Assembly: GCA_947000775.1 (NCBI GenBank)
Contig: CAMQGK010000567.1
Location: 1,297,001-1,361,000, forward strand
Reading direction: 5' to 3'
Source of the DNA: Pterois miles
Taxonomy: Eukaryota > Chordata > Actinopteri > Perciformes > Scorpaenidae
Length of the DNA: 64,000 nucleotides
A program made the position numbers and the translations under genes. The stretch's first letter is position 1. Every line of letters starts with the position of its first letter. Below the pieces are notes generated by a model. It was not told where the DNA came from, did no database searches, and saw nothing but the letters and a program-made list of their open reading frames with translations. Below are positions 48,901-61,864 of the stretch, piece after piece.

Positions 48901-49960
48901 AGCAGTGATCGGAGCAACAATTCTACTAAATCATGGAGGCCAATGTCAACATGGAAATCCTAAATGAGACAATGACCACGTGCTTCTACAAATAACATAC
49001 TAAAGATATCAAATTTTCGTATTTATGCCTGGCTTTTTATTGTGTGATATGGTGAAAATTAAGATCATTTCGTCTTCTTGTAGTAGAAGTTTTTTTTTTT
49101 TAATAAAGTGAAATTATTTTTTAGGTTAGTTTTGAAAGTGTACTGGTACAGAAAAAGCAAAACTAATGCTCAGCCTTGAAAAACACATTTTCCCTCAAGA
49201 ACAGAAATAATAGCATATAATTATAAAAACAGACTACACTTTTATTTATTATAAATTAGTATAATTTCATCTGTCCTGTGACTCGGTGCATATAACGTAA
49301 TTACCCTGCTTATGAACATAAAACTTTTTCTTTCAATGAATAAAATCAAATTGTGACATATTTAAAAGACTTAATTATGGCAAAAAGATTATCATAGATT
49401 TTAGTTAACACATAAGTAACAAAAAGTTATTTGGGAACATTTCTGAATATGTAAAGCTGAAAATAAATCATTCATAAATACTCCCAAAATTAAATGAATA
49501 CTTTTTTTAAAGTAAGTTTAAGATTTTCTGACAAAACAAAAAAGTTGATAACCTAGGAACTATTATGTTTGATATATTAATGTAACTTTTTATGATTTTT
49601 TTTAATAAATAAATGCTTTTTTAAATTTTTAGCCCTTGGTGTAACGATAAAAAGCTGAAGAGAGTCTCGTTTATCTTCCTGATTTCTCTTTGAACATGTC
49701 AGCTGGCTTGTGATGGATCATAAAGTTGCAAATTATGCAGCAAAAATAGTTAATGAAAGTGTTCATTTTCACAGCCTTTATGTCTTTATGTCGTTTACTG
49801 ACTGACTGAAACAGAGAAACGAGTCTAATGTTTCTGTGGTCGTTTAATAACTTTAATAAGCCTCTCAGACACTCAGAAATCTGGACAAATAACTGATCCT
49901 TTATTCAAACTAAATCACTTTCTCACTAACTCATTCATAATTTCGTCATGGAAATTATTA
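48901..49960. other. Intron 2, AT-rich stretch between the CpG islands
   Basis: No feature seen apart from short homopolymers. Confidence 0.5.
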
Positions 49961-50029
49961 TTTATTTTGGGACAGAGGGACGGAGGACTGGGCCCGGCCT
50001 CGAAAATACAAAATGGGGGAGAAGGAGGA

Positions 50030-50260
50030 AGACGGGAGGAGGAGGAGGAGGGGAGGGGGGGGGGGGGTCCTGCTTTGTCTAAAGAGCGAGTGCGTGACGT
50101 CAGCCTCGACTTTGTTTTGAATCGGCAAGGAACGGGGCGGGACCAACGGCAGCCAATAGGAGAGCAGCACGGAAAGGGGCCCGTCTCCTCTCTGCTCCAC
50201 GCGCGCGCGCGCGCGCACCCGCACCCTCCCTCCTCAGGTTTCATCCGTGAACAGCAGAGG
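50030..50260. promoter_or_regulatory. Second CpG promoter-like patch (CRE, GC box, CCAAT)
   Basis: A palindromic cAMP response element TGACGTCA at 50095-50102, a GC box ggggcggga at 50134-50142, and a CCAAT box at 50153-50157 lie within 65 bp. They are followed by (CG)8 at 50200-50217. The cluster and spacing look like a TATA-less promoter. The transcript it would drive is not identified; orientation of the CCAAT box favours the plus strand. Confidence 0.45.
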
Positions 50261-50384
50261 GCCACTGAGTCACTGCGTTATAACGGTATATGTCAGTGTT
50301 ACTGAAGACCTGCTGACATTAATAGACTGACATCTTCATCCTGAGCAGCTGAAGTCTACCGCTGCTACTACTAGACACAATAAC

Positions 50385-50386
50385 AT

Positions 50387-50429
<43 letters not shown>

Positions 50430-50430
50430 G
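50385..50430. repeat. (AAT)n microsatellite
   Basis: About 14 AAT units. Confidence 0.95.
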
Positions 50431-50776
50431 TTTGCTGCAGGGTTCATGCAGCTTGAAGTCAAGCACTTTCAAGATCCCTAAACCAAACCCACCCAGACTC
50501 TGATCTAATCTTACAAATGCAACTGTGAAAAGTTCATTTATATCCACGTATGTTGACACTTTATGTCATTTATATCTCAGCTCTGAACTTCCTTTATCTC
50601 CATTCATTTTTGCTCCTGTAATCATTTTGGACACGTTGAATATCAACTTCGGTTTCCTCATTTTCATATTAAAACAAAACATTGTTACTTGCACACTTTT
50701 CTAATGTTTAATGTAGGTTATTCTATGTTAATAGTTAGATTTCATTTATGTTAGCTGTGGTAGTCTGGTATATTGA

Positions 50777-50980
50777 TAGTGTATTCTATTATTCTTTATA
50801 TTTTGTATTCTATAAATGTATATTTATAGTGTATTCTATTATTCTTTAGATGTTGTATTCTATAAATGTATATTTATAGTGTATTCTATTATTCTTTAGA
50901 TGTTGTATTCTATATATGTATATTTATAGTGTGTTCTATTATTCTTTATATTTTGTGTTCTATATATGTATATTTATAGT
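50777..50980. repeat. 50-bp tandem repeat, four units
   Basis: gtgtattctattattcttta recurs about every 50 bp (near 50779, 50829, 50879 and 50929). It is followed by ttgggatcaataaagt (51037-51052), a LINE-tail-like end, so it may be the expanded 3' region of a retroelement. Confidence 0.85.
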
Positions 50981-51511
50981 GTTGACGTACATTTTATTTC
51001 CTATTCTGGTGCATTGCCTGGATGATCTGCTGTTGGGATCAATAAAGTCCATTGTATATTTCTTACTAATATCCACAGTTCTGACAAGTGAACCCAAGAG
51101 AAGAACTTTCTTTTGTCGTTAATGGTGTCAAAGAACTGACAGCCTTTAACTTATTAAAAATGAGTAGCTGTATATAGCAGCGGCTAGGCTACAGCGATAT
51201 CTGGATCTGTTAAACAACAAAAAGGATTAAGAATAAAATGGTCAGATTATCCCTGAAGAATATAGATAAATGAAGAGCTTGGTGTTGTCTTTTAGGGTTA
51301 GGGTTACAGTTAGGGTCCGCTCTGTCTGCTGTGAGACGCCACGAGACGGGGTCCTTACATATCAAATATTAAAAGAGTTTTGGTTTACATTGTGTAAATG
51401 ATACACCAGATTATGTTGGAAAGCATCAAGCATTTTTCAAGGAGTATATATTTGAGTTCAAGCATATTCCTACCCATGAAAACACAATGGGTCAAATTAA
51501 AGATTTTCCAA

Positions 51512-51925
51512 TAGGGATGCACCGGATCGGATATGGGTGACAATGGGACCAGTCTATTCAACTCAATACTATGTCTATATACTATATACATTATATATAC
51601 TTTAATTCCTGTTGAAGTTTTGACCAGTGTGTTTCTGTCTTTTACACTTGAACTGTAATTCCTGTTAATTCTGAAGATTTTTGCTGGTGTACCATTTATT
51701 ATTTTAATAATAAATAACAATTCAGTACATTTATATCTAATTGTTACATTTTGTTTAAAAAAAAACTTAAGAAAGCAATATATAAGTCTGATGTTGCCTT
51801 ACACATAACAGAATGATCCCAGTGGCTTCCACATGGCTGATTAAATAAACACTGGTACCGGATCAGTACTCGAAGCCCAGGTTTTAGTATCGGTATCAGG
51901 ACTAAGACAGTCTCATCGGTGCCAC
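51512..51925. mobile_element. hAT-like non-autonomous element, copy 2
   Basis: Starts tagggatgcaccggatcgga and ends in atcggtatcagg...tcatcggtgcc-type sequence. Related to 29354-29776. Confidence 0.5.
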
Positions 51926-53030
51926 ATCGGGCTGTTAATTTATTTTATTTTATTTAACCATTAGGCCACTTCTCATTCTTCTCCCTCTCATTATGCCTAT
52001 ACCCACTACATTCCTCTTTACATTATCCATCTCCACAAATTTACATGACTTATTATATATTTCATTTATGTTTAAATTCTAGCCATATGTTCTAAATTGT
52101 ACTATTTTTTTAGTCTTACTGTCATTTTGCTTTGCTGTTTTCTTTTATTAAATATATATTTAATGAGCTTTGTTGAAGGGAAACTGCTTTGTTGTAATTG
52201 CTGTGCGCATGATGATAATAAAGAAACAGTTTGGCATTTCTTTACCACCTGTAGACTTTTTATCCTGACAAAAACACAACTCATTCGTCTCATGCTGCTT
52301 CATTTTTTTATGAAATGCAAAAATCTGTAACTTGCCTGCAAAGTTTGTAATTTAACTACATAAAATACATAAAAATACTCTGAATAATAATGGATGTCTG
52401 GTGTGGGATTTATTTATTTATTTATTTTTTTGTTAAAAAAGATCTCGTAACTAGTCAAAAAAAAAAAAAAATTAAATGACATATAATTCCTCTCCCTTGT
52501 TCAGAAATCCAGACTGAAATATTTCAAGTCTCAATAAGACATAAAATGTCTTCACTGTTAAGTCCACTCAGTGTTGGTGACCTGAAGGTTTCCACATCAG
52601 TCACAGTGATTGGCTTCTAACTAGTGGCCACGAATCCTGCAGGTATACGTGTTACACGTGTTAATCTGAGATTTAGGCTGAGCATAGAGACACATCCAAG
52701 TTAAAGCAAGCAAAATACATTTTTGAATGAAGTTTAAATTTCTTTTTAATGCACAAACCTGATTTCTGAATTTACTTCGGATGTTGGAGATGATCTAAGA
52801 TTGCATGTTTTCTTCATTTATTTGGACAATTATTCCTGATTATTCATGTTAGAATAACGAGTTTAAAAACAAAGTAATTTAAGTGAGGGGTGGCAATGCT
52901 ACAGCATGTCATAAAAACATTTAAAGGTGATAAAAAAAATCAACTCAAACAAGAGCAAAGACAACAAAAGACGAAAAAAAAAGTGATTTTTCATGATCAA
53001 TGACATTTAAAACCTGTGACAGGAAATGCT
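51926..53030. other. Intron 2, AT-rich, no gene seen
   Basis: Short chance frames and an A run (52459-52472) only. Confidence 0.45.
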
Positions 53031-53116
53031 ATTTTCAGCAGCAAGTGGGTCTGCGGTGATGAGAGCAGCGAGGGGGGGGGGGGCTTCTGCACTGAGGGCG
53101 TCTTTCACCTTTCTGC

Positions 53117-53205
53117 TATAAAACTGGGCCACTAAACGGACCGAGTGCCGACGCACCGAAGACATTCCCTCGCACGCTAAAAGCTCATCACCAGCACTTC
53201 ACTCG
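53117..53205 (+). promoter_or_regulatory. TATA box plus short first exon with splice donor (candidate)
   Basis: TATAAAA at 53117-53123 is followed, after a plausible start site near 53147-53150, by about 55-60 nt of non-coding sequence ending CACTCG|GTAAGTATG, a strong plus-strand donor (GT at 53206). This is the classic layout of a tissue-restricted gene with a short untranslated first exon. In mammals the gene next to IGF2BP1 in the divergent direction is GIP, but I found no GIP coding exon here, so the assignment stays open. Confidence 0.4.
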
Positions 53206-53215
53206 GTAAGTATGC

Positions 53216-54640
53216 TGTCACTCTGTCAGTCGGGGACTTTGGTTCCTCAGTGGCCTAAAAATACATTTGTGGGAGCTGTCAATCACACTGTCAGAGTAGG
53301 TGGTGTTCGTTTCTTTCCCTCCCACAATAATGAATCCTACTGTTGGAACAAGTCCCTTTCACTTCCATGTGGTCTCAGCGAGCCCATCAAACTGTCACAG
53401 CCCTGTGTGGAAGGAGGCTCCCTCCCACCCAGCATCACAATACACACTCACACACACCTCCAGACCACGTGAGGCAGTGCAGTGGATGTGATATGGCACA
53501 CCCCCGGCCTGCACACACCCCCTTCAGGGAGGGGGGAGGGGAGTCGGAGGGAGGGAGGAGATATAAGACATTACAGCGCTGGGGGAGGGGTCTCCTCTCC
53601 CTCCCTCCTTCCTCTCTTTCCCTTCACTTCCTCCCTCTGCAGCTCATACATGTCTGCATGTGTGTGCATGTACACATGTATGCGCATGGCTGCAGCACAT
53701 GCCTGCGTGTCAGACATGTGACCGGCCTCCATTTTAACTCTTTGAGAGTGGAGGGAAAGAGGAGAGGAGAGGAGAGGATCATGGGAGGACAGAAAGATTG
53801 AACGAAAAAAGTGTTTTGCTGCCTTTAACGGAGGGAAAGTGATTCACCAGTAAAGTTAAACTACAGACATTGTGAAAAGAATTCAATCTCCTACAGAAGC
53901 AGCGTGAAGCGTCCTCCTGGCCCCGCCGAGGGCCTCAGTGTGTGGCCCCTGCTTCACGCAGCCATTGGCCGAGATGTGCGGAGGTGTGAATGTGGGCAGG
54001 GTTCGAACTCCTCTCTTAAAGTGACACCAGGTAACTTCTGCAGCACAGCAGCCACCGCTACATGCTAACGTGCCCGAACACAGTAGTTTAGCATTCAAAT
54101 AACATGCTATGTAAGTGGAGTACAATCTGTGTCTAACATTAGCAAACGCTGGCTACCATTAGCCACCGTCAGCTGCTGCTGGTCACACCAGACCACTCTG
54201 TGACGGAGTCAGCTCCACCTGTAGTCGAACAGCTGAACGGAGCATCCTTCCTTAAGGTGGAGGGTGGAAATACAGCAGCAAGCTTTGGGACCGGCCTTCC
54301 CTCCCTCCAACAGAAACGGCCTTAATGTTTCCTAACCGTCATGCGACGAGGACGTGCAAAGGTTCACAGTATTAAGAATGAAAAGAATATGCAATATACA
54401 GAGAAAGTACAAATAAAAATAAAACATACTCCCATGTTTCTTTGGTGTCATTTCTTTCTATTTTACTCTACAGTGGAAGCTGTTTTATACACTATACACT
54501 TGATCCTAATTATAATGTAACCTTGTTAAAGTCCTAACAATATTAAATGTCAGTTTGTATGGGTAGTCGCACAGAACTATTCAGTGATGAACGCCGTTGG
54601 CAATAGATGCAGGTTTGCTGTTGGGTTGTTTTATAACCCA
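53216..54640. other. No gene confirmed
   Basis: GC- and CT-rich stretches give frames of up to 152 codons on the plus strand (53343-53801), low complexity and without a recognisable domain. Confidence 0.4.
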
Positions 54641-54649
54641 CCTCCACTC

Positions 54650-55515
54650 CCCACTAACTTAACATTTAATACTTATTTTAAGCCCGACTATGATGTTTTC
54701 CCTTAACCTAAATAAGTGGTGTTCTTGCCTGAACCTAACTGTGGACACTTGCTTGGCCAGATGACACCCAGCAAAGCTACAATGTGCTCACATGACAGTG
54801 GAATGTCCGTGTAATGTCGTGGTATTTATACTCGTTCCTGTGAGACCGGGTTGTTCAAAATATTAAAATTAAATACAGCCCGTTCAGATTTTTAACCAGG
54901 AGACCGATGTTCGATGTTCTGTTTTGTAAGCTGCGTTAATGACGTTTGTGACGTGTTTTCTGTACATATATTACATTCTTTCTGCCCATATTTTACTTAG
55001 TTTACATACTTATTTTAACCAACCATGATGTTTTTCCTAAACCCAAGTGGTGCTGTTGCCTAAACCTAACTGCTGACGTTTCCATAATTTTGTTGCGTGG
55101 TGCACAGATGACACGTAAAATGCATAAAATGCATCCTCATGACTCATGCGTCCTTACACTGTCATGGTATTTATACTCAGATCAGCTTCTTCAAAATGTT
55201 GAAATTAACTGAAGACGATTTTTAACCAGGAGACCAGTGTTTCATACCGATATTTGTTTTGTAAGCTACCTTAGTGATGTTTGCAATGTTTTTTTAGTGA
55301 CGTTTATGACGTGTTTTCCGTACTTATGTTACGTTGTTTCTGCACATATTTTACTTATTTTACGTGCTTATTAGCACCTAACTGCTGACGTTACTGTAAT
55401 TTAGTTGCGTGGTGCACAAATTACATGCAAAAAAAGCCTAAAATGCATCCTCGTGACTCATGCGTCCTTGTGCTGTCGTGCTATTTATACACCGTCCCGT
55501 GAGATCGGGTTATCT
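54650..55515. repeat. Tandem repeat with units of about 330-360 bp
   Basis: The block gatttttaaccaggagacc recurs at about 54888 and 55218. The stretch ctaactgctgacgtt...gttgcgtggtgcaca recurs near 55067 and 55379, with a more diverged version near 54738. About 2.7 units in all. Confidence 0.8.
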
Positions 55516-57600
55516 AAGGAGATGACCCTCTCTGTGAGCACTCATTCTCATCACTGATGGTATTCCACCAGCAAATAGTAATACCTTAACAGGTAGCATT
55601 TATGAATCACAAACAAATCACTCATGTTTTCTAATAAAAGAAGCAAAATTTGTCAATGAAAACGTCTAAATTGTGAATTTGGCTGTATTTATTCATATTA
55701 CTACACGCATGTAGGTGATGACAAAGATCAGGAGGGACTAACCGACCAGTCCATCCCACTCCTGACAAGATGTTAGCCAACCAAAGTGGATTTCATGGAC
55801 CACAACCGCCCTGAAAGCCCTGCAGTAGATTCACACCGACACCACATTCATTCAGTTTTCTCCGCCACCTTCTACTGTAGCATCTCCCAGAAAAATGCAG
55901 ATTCTTTACATGCACAGTAGCGTACGTTACTGCTTCCTGCAGCTGCAGCTGCAGAACTCATCTCTTTCCTCTTCAGCTGCTGTTTGTCGTTTCCTAACGT
56001 GGCTTTTTCCATTCAAGAAACTGACACCAGAGCTCCTGAACACAGCCACACAGTCTACATTATAATCACCCGCTATTACACCAGGACTGAATGGATTTTG
56101 TTACAACTCTATGAAAACACCTCATACACGCTGTCTTATATTGCACGCAGATAATCAGGGGTGAACCAAGTTTCCCCAGGCTTTCCGTAGATTCCATCTT
56201 TACTCACACAGCTAAATAAAATGTGGAAATCATTGTTCTCTCCTCTCCACCTTCTTGTAAATGTAAAAGCTGCTGAACCTGCTTAGGCAGACTCTGAAAC
56301 ACGCTGGAGACAGTCGGCCCGTCATGGTGAAACCATGCTGGAGCTGAAACAGTCAGTCAGTGAGTCATCTGAAGACACCAGCCTCCAAACTCTACACATT
56401 CATTTAGGAATAAAACACACCATTCTGCGTCTAAATATAGAGCATCCAGTCTGTTACCGACCGCTACCTTACATTTCACCTTTGGACCATTTCCTCCAGT
56501 GAGGCTCAGTGTTTTGCTCACAAATACTATCGCTTGAGGACAGGAGGGACCAGAGCTCCAACCACCAACTACACTAAAAAACTTAAAGAAATAAAATAAA
56601 ATGAATTAAAAAAAACATAAAATGACTGGTAGCAGCAGCCAAACTAAAATTAAATTGAAAATAAATATTAAAAAAATACTTTAACAGAAGTTTTTACTCA
56701 AGGTTTTGCAGAGATACACAGTCATTTTGCAGATATTTCCTCAATTATTACAATCAGACAATAAAGTGACTGCAATAAAAAATTCTGCAGAAAAAAAGCC
56801 TACTTTACGGATTTTTCCTAAATTATTATGACGTTGACAGGCTCCCAGGCTTATGAAATATTCAACTCCACGTTACAGAAATCTTGGGGAGTTTTTCTAA
56901 ATGTCCTCATGGAGCAGACACTCGGATAAAAAAAGCGAAATGTGGTAAGAAAGACAATAAATGCTCTGTTTCTAACAGATCACTGTCTCTCTCTCAGCTA
57001 TGGAGGGAGGGTTTTGATATGAAAAATACAATAAAAGCAGATCACTTTGCTTCATTGTTTTTGAGACTGATTATTGGTAGATAATATCCTTTGCAATAAA
57101 AAAAAAAAATTATTCAATCAAACGCACATAATCCTGCTGCACGATGTGAACAAACACAGCAGTCATTTGGAGTAATTTTAGCCATTGGGCAGGAGATCGC
57201 CACAACATGTGATCCAGAAAAAAAGATGGAGGAGAACATGAGAAAGCGCATATCTTCAATAAAATGAATAGGCGTCTTTATGTCTCGCAGCAGCTCTGTG
57301 ATCAGTCATCCTAAATGGATTTTCAGGCTTCGGAGCGACAGACTATACCGACAGCTCCCGCGGGCAGAGCACAATCACTTCCTCTTTATGTCGGATTCTC
57401 GTCAGAATAGTGGCAATTTCACTTCTTATCACCTTTCTTTGTGTTCTTGTACGAGATGACGACTTTGTCAGGTGTCGTTTCCACTGGGGACGGTGAGGAC
57501 AACATGTCCCCCTCACTTTGAGACCCCTAACCCTAACCCTAACCCTGTTTGGGGCAGTGCACAGCGTGACAGCGTGGTCCAACATTTTAAAGACGCCTCG
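55516..57600. other. No gene seen
   Basis: Ordinary AT-rich DNA with short frames. A small telomere-like run (ccctaa)4 is at 57525-57547. Confidence 0.45.
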
Positions 57601-57606
57601 TCACTG

Positions 57607-57835
57607 ATAGAAGAAGAAGAAGAAGAAGATCTACCAACACACATACATGCATTAATGGAGAGATGTCAGAGTGATGGGGCTGCTCCTGACAAGCGCCCCG
57701 AGTACTTGGGGGTTTGGTGCTTTGGGGGGGGCATCGAGGTAAACTGGCACCTCTCCAGCTCCAGTTCACACTCAGTTCTTGGTCCATGTCGGGACTTGAA
57801 CCGTTGACCCTCCGGTTCCCAAGCCAACTCCCTAA
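57607..57835 (-). mobile_element. tRNA-derived SINE family A, copy 3
   Basis: Minus strand: head with a box B-like GGTTCAAGTCCC (57802-57791), body with the aggtgccagtttacctcga type block, GAA/TTC repeats at the tail. Partly deleted relative to copy 2. Confidence 0.7.
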
Positions 57836-59661
57836 AGAAAGAGATAATGCCCCCCCAGAACTCTTCGAGGGAAACCGTTAAAATTCTTCTGAGAGGGTTT
57901 CCTGATGATGTCATAGTGATGTCATGGGTATCTCCTATGGCAACAAGCCCCCAGGAAGACAGCACCAGCCAACGGTGGTGCTGCAACTTCTGTGTCCGTC
58001 GCGTGACGTCATTGGACCCAAAAAGACTTTTTCTCGTGGACTTACATTGAGAAAGAGACGTCTGTAACTCAGCGGGTCATTTTTTTCATCTCCCCCACAA
58101 GTCATTTCCTTCCTCTGTTTATTTCTACGGAGACCTAGACCATGACGCTGGGACCCCCTGATCGAGTCACGGGACCAAGCGAACGCACATGAACACCAGA
58201 GCCAAGTAAGACCCGGAAGACCCGGGTACTTTTCCAGACGCAGAAGTCCACCCGTTGACTTCAAGCGCCACTGAGCAGCTTTTACAGGAACGAATGGAGC
58301 CCCTTCTCCAACGCCAGTTCCCTTTATACATCCATTCTTAGCAAGGGGGCGTCTAACGTCACTATTGCATTATGGGAATTATAAGATGCAACATTTTTGC
58401 AGCTTGGGCGACACAAAAGCGTATCAGCCTGCTGCTCTGACTTTACCGCTCGTTTTATTATTTCGTTTCTCAACTTCATGACAGTAGATCAGACAGACAA
58501 AAACAGTGTTCATATCAACACTAGAAATATAGATCTATAGAATACACAATATAGAGAATACACTAGACTACTACAACTACCATAACAATATATAACATAT
58601 AAGCATAATCATAACATAAACTAACTTTTTAAGAGAATGTAAACTAAAAAAAACAAACTTAAAAATTAAATGAGGTAGTAAACTATTATACTATTACGAT
58701 GCTAATACAAAGACACAAGAATTGAATTTGCTTTCTAAAACTATATTTCCCAGTTTATTTATTTATATTTTATGCTTTGTGCGGTTGGACGTGTGAATGC
58801 AGCATTACATCTCTGAGATGAAGCCACATGAAGACCAGATTCATTATGATGTGTTATTTGGTAGTTTACAGTAAAATCATGAAGGTTCATATGTACGTTA
58901 AACTAAGCATTTATTACATAATTAATTCTTAATTATTTTACGGCCGTTGTCGTTTAAAATCAGCCTTTATCGTAACAAATGTGTTCAAAATGAGAAAGCC
59001 CCCTACAAAATATAAATATGGTCTAAGTATTTAACGACCGACCAAACTGCACGAACACACACAAACGCTGCAGCTCGTGTTAAACACAACTTCTCCTCAT
59101 CATCAGCATTTAGCGCTAAAACTGACTTTATTGCAGAGAAATCTTCAGCACTTCTGCTTTTACAACCATTTTCACAACCTGGAGTTGAAAAAAAAAAGCC
59201 GCTCATTCAAATGAAAGTAACTTAATTAAAGATTTCTGTTTTCCCTTTTTAACACCGTGGGCTCCTTTCAGAGGTATTCTCGGCACTTTTTACACTACAG
59301 GAAGCGTTTTGTGCTGTTTTCGTTTCATCAGATTTGACGCGACGAGGAGAGAAGTGAACTAATATCCTCAAGAAACTACACAGATGGAACCATGAGAGGA
59401 AAACACACAAAGACAGTCACACCGCTGGAAGGCCGACAGCTCAACTGTTCACACACACACACACACACACATGCAGAGGAAGAGGACGGGCCAGGAAGTT
59501 GTATAATGTGAAAGAGCAACTGGAGAACTCCTCCCAGCCAATCAGAGCACAGCGTGGTGAGCCTCCTGACCAATCACACGCATCGGTTTTCTGTAGGCTT
59601 CTTAATCTCCAGTTTCGTTCTCATTGCTGCTGAAAAAATGTCAAGAATTTAGGTCCAAGGT

Positions 59662-59703
<42 letters not shown>

Positions 59704-61470
59704 GGTTAAAGGTCATAAAGGAAAGGAAACTACTTTCCTAAATCTCCTAATTTTTGCAACATTTAAGACAATCAGCATTAAATTGATTTTAAACGATTGC
59801 AATGATTACTTTAACCGGAAGAGTGGGGTTTTAAGCAGTTATCGTGAGTTTTCCATCGCCAGAAAGTGGAAAATGTTAAATTTGACGTTTTAATATTTTC
59901 TCTACATTGCCTTGTGAATTTATTCCACTTCAGCCCAGGGAATGTGATTAAAGTGTGATATTGAATATATCATTTCGGCTCAGTTTTACTTCCATCAACA
60001 GAGACACCTGTGAATATAATATATAGCAAATAGCGTCAGTATCTACTTTAGAGGTGAAAACATGAACGTGGTTATCTCTAGTGAAATGGAAAAAGTAAAG
60101 CTGTTTGCCTTTGTGTCGATTATTCTGATATAATTTGATTCTTTTTAGCTGAAAACACCTTTTTTTCCTGCAGGAAACAGAAATCTGAAACAAAGCTTTC
60201 CTCCAAATGAAAATCTAAATGTTGAGGCAGGAATGGCTGTATATTATATTCTCTAATCTACTTTTCGAATTCACCCAATGACAAAATACTTCCATTAGTA
60301 GTTAGATATCATGAAACTGCACACAACTGTGTTCGCCAGGTAATTAGTTGAATTCAGCTTTTCTCTGTGCTCATAGTAATAATAGAATGAAATAATAATA
60401 AAAGCTTTTGTGGGAGGTTTGTACGGTTTTCTGACTTGGCAGTGATGTGTTGAATGAGGCACGTGAATCGTAAAAGAAGCGTAACGAATACATGACCGTG
60501 ACGCTCCGTGGTTTTCCAACACGTCTCAGCATTCATGCAAGTTTCAAAAAATGAATACATCATTTTGTTTTCATATTTCCACTCAGTGAATTTGTAAATG
60601 CAGCGGCTGAATTTTTAGTTTGTCATTTCCTAAATGCCTTCTGTGAGAATTCAGGGCACGTTAAGCCCACAACTTCTTTTTAACCCGTCTGAGACCCTCA
60701 ATAGGCCTGTTCTTTTTTTTTAGGGGGTACAGGGGGTATTTAAGGGGAGATAGCAGGTCAACAGTAGATATCACATAGAAGTGGTGTACATCGTCTGAAA
60801 TCTGAGAACCTGAGGATTAATCTGAGCTCCAGTTGAGATGAATCGCGGGTTTAGAACATTATGATAGAAGTATATGATGCTCTATTATGTCTCGTAAGTT
60901 GTTGCAGCAATTTCTGGGTTGACACCATTTGTTCCACAGATTTGGTGCAAACTTTAACCATTTTTTTACCTATCAAGTACTGATAAAAAATAATCAATAA
61001 TCCCTCTAAAATACCACATTAAGACAATAAGACATTGAGGAACATTGTAGAAAAAGCCACACTGTGATTTGGGATCAAAAACTTCTGACATTTTTAGATT
61101 TCTGCATGAATTGCATGTTTTGGTGATTGGATGTCGAGCACCACCATTGCATAAACTACTCTGAAACCCCCTTATTGTCAGTCTAACCAGGGAAGCCATC
61201 CATGCTCTGAATGCTCTCAGTCTCTAGTTTGTGGCTATAAAGTTTCACGAGGCTGTGATTAACCTAAAGGTCACCAGAGGTCATTTTATACAGTGAGGTC
61301 AAATGTTTAAATAATGGTCGCTGCTATGGGGACTAACATCATCACACATGAATACAGTTGGGCTCATCAGCTTTACAGTGATACCCAATTTACGTAACTC
61401 AAGATTATTGAGGGACCCCAGTATGCAGAAATATTCAAATACACTATTTTTACAATAGGCAAAAAAAACA
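57836..61470. other. No gene seen
   Basis: AT-rich, with (CA)n runs near 59450-59470 and at 59662-59702. No coding exon of igf2bp1 or a neighbour was recognised on either strand. Confidence 0.45.
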
Positions 61471-61474
61471 CGTT

Positions 61475-61725
61475 AACATAAAGTGGGCATGTCTGTAAAG
61501 TGGAGATATTCACATATCTGGAGGTCAGAGGTCAAAGAACCCCTTTAAAAATGGCCATGTCAGTTTTTCCTCGCTAAAATTAAGTCCAACTTTGGAGTGT
61601 TATTTATCCTCCTTCCTGACATGTTAGCATGATGGTTGGTACTAATGGATTCCTCCTGTTTTCTAGTTTCATATGATATGTGCAGCTTCACTCTGGCCCT
61701 AAAACTGAGCCTGACAGAGCCTCTG
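61475..61725 (+). mobile_element. 'ccctagt' family fragment
   Basis: It has the shared core: aagtgggcatgtctgtaaag, tctggaggtcagaggtcaaa and tttcatatgatatgtgcagc. The ends are missing. Confidence 0.65.
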
Positions 61726-61864
61726 AAAGACAGTAAAGTCGGTCGGGATCGCCCCCGACCACACGGGTCTCTTAGGGTTAATCGCTTCCCTTCATCTTCT
61801 GAAAACATCAGATTTTACATAACCAATGATGCTCAGTAAAGTTACAACAGTTTATCCATTAGTT

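Noticed and set aside
53343..53801. 152-codon plus-strand frame after the TATA/donor exon
   Set aside because: Low-complexity CT/GA-rich sequence; it does not look like a proglucagon-family peptide or any other known protein.
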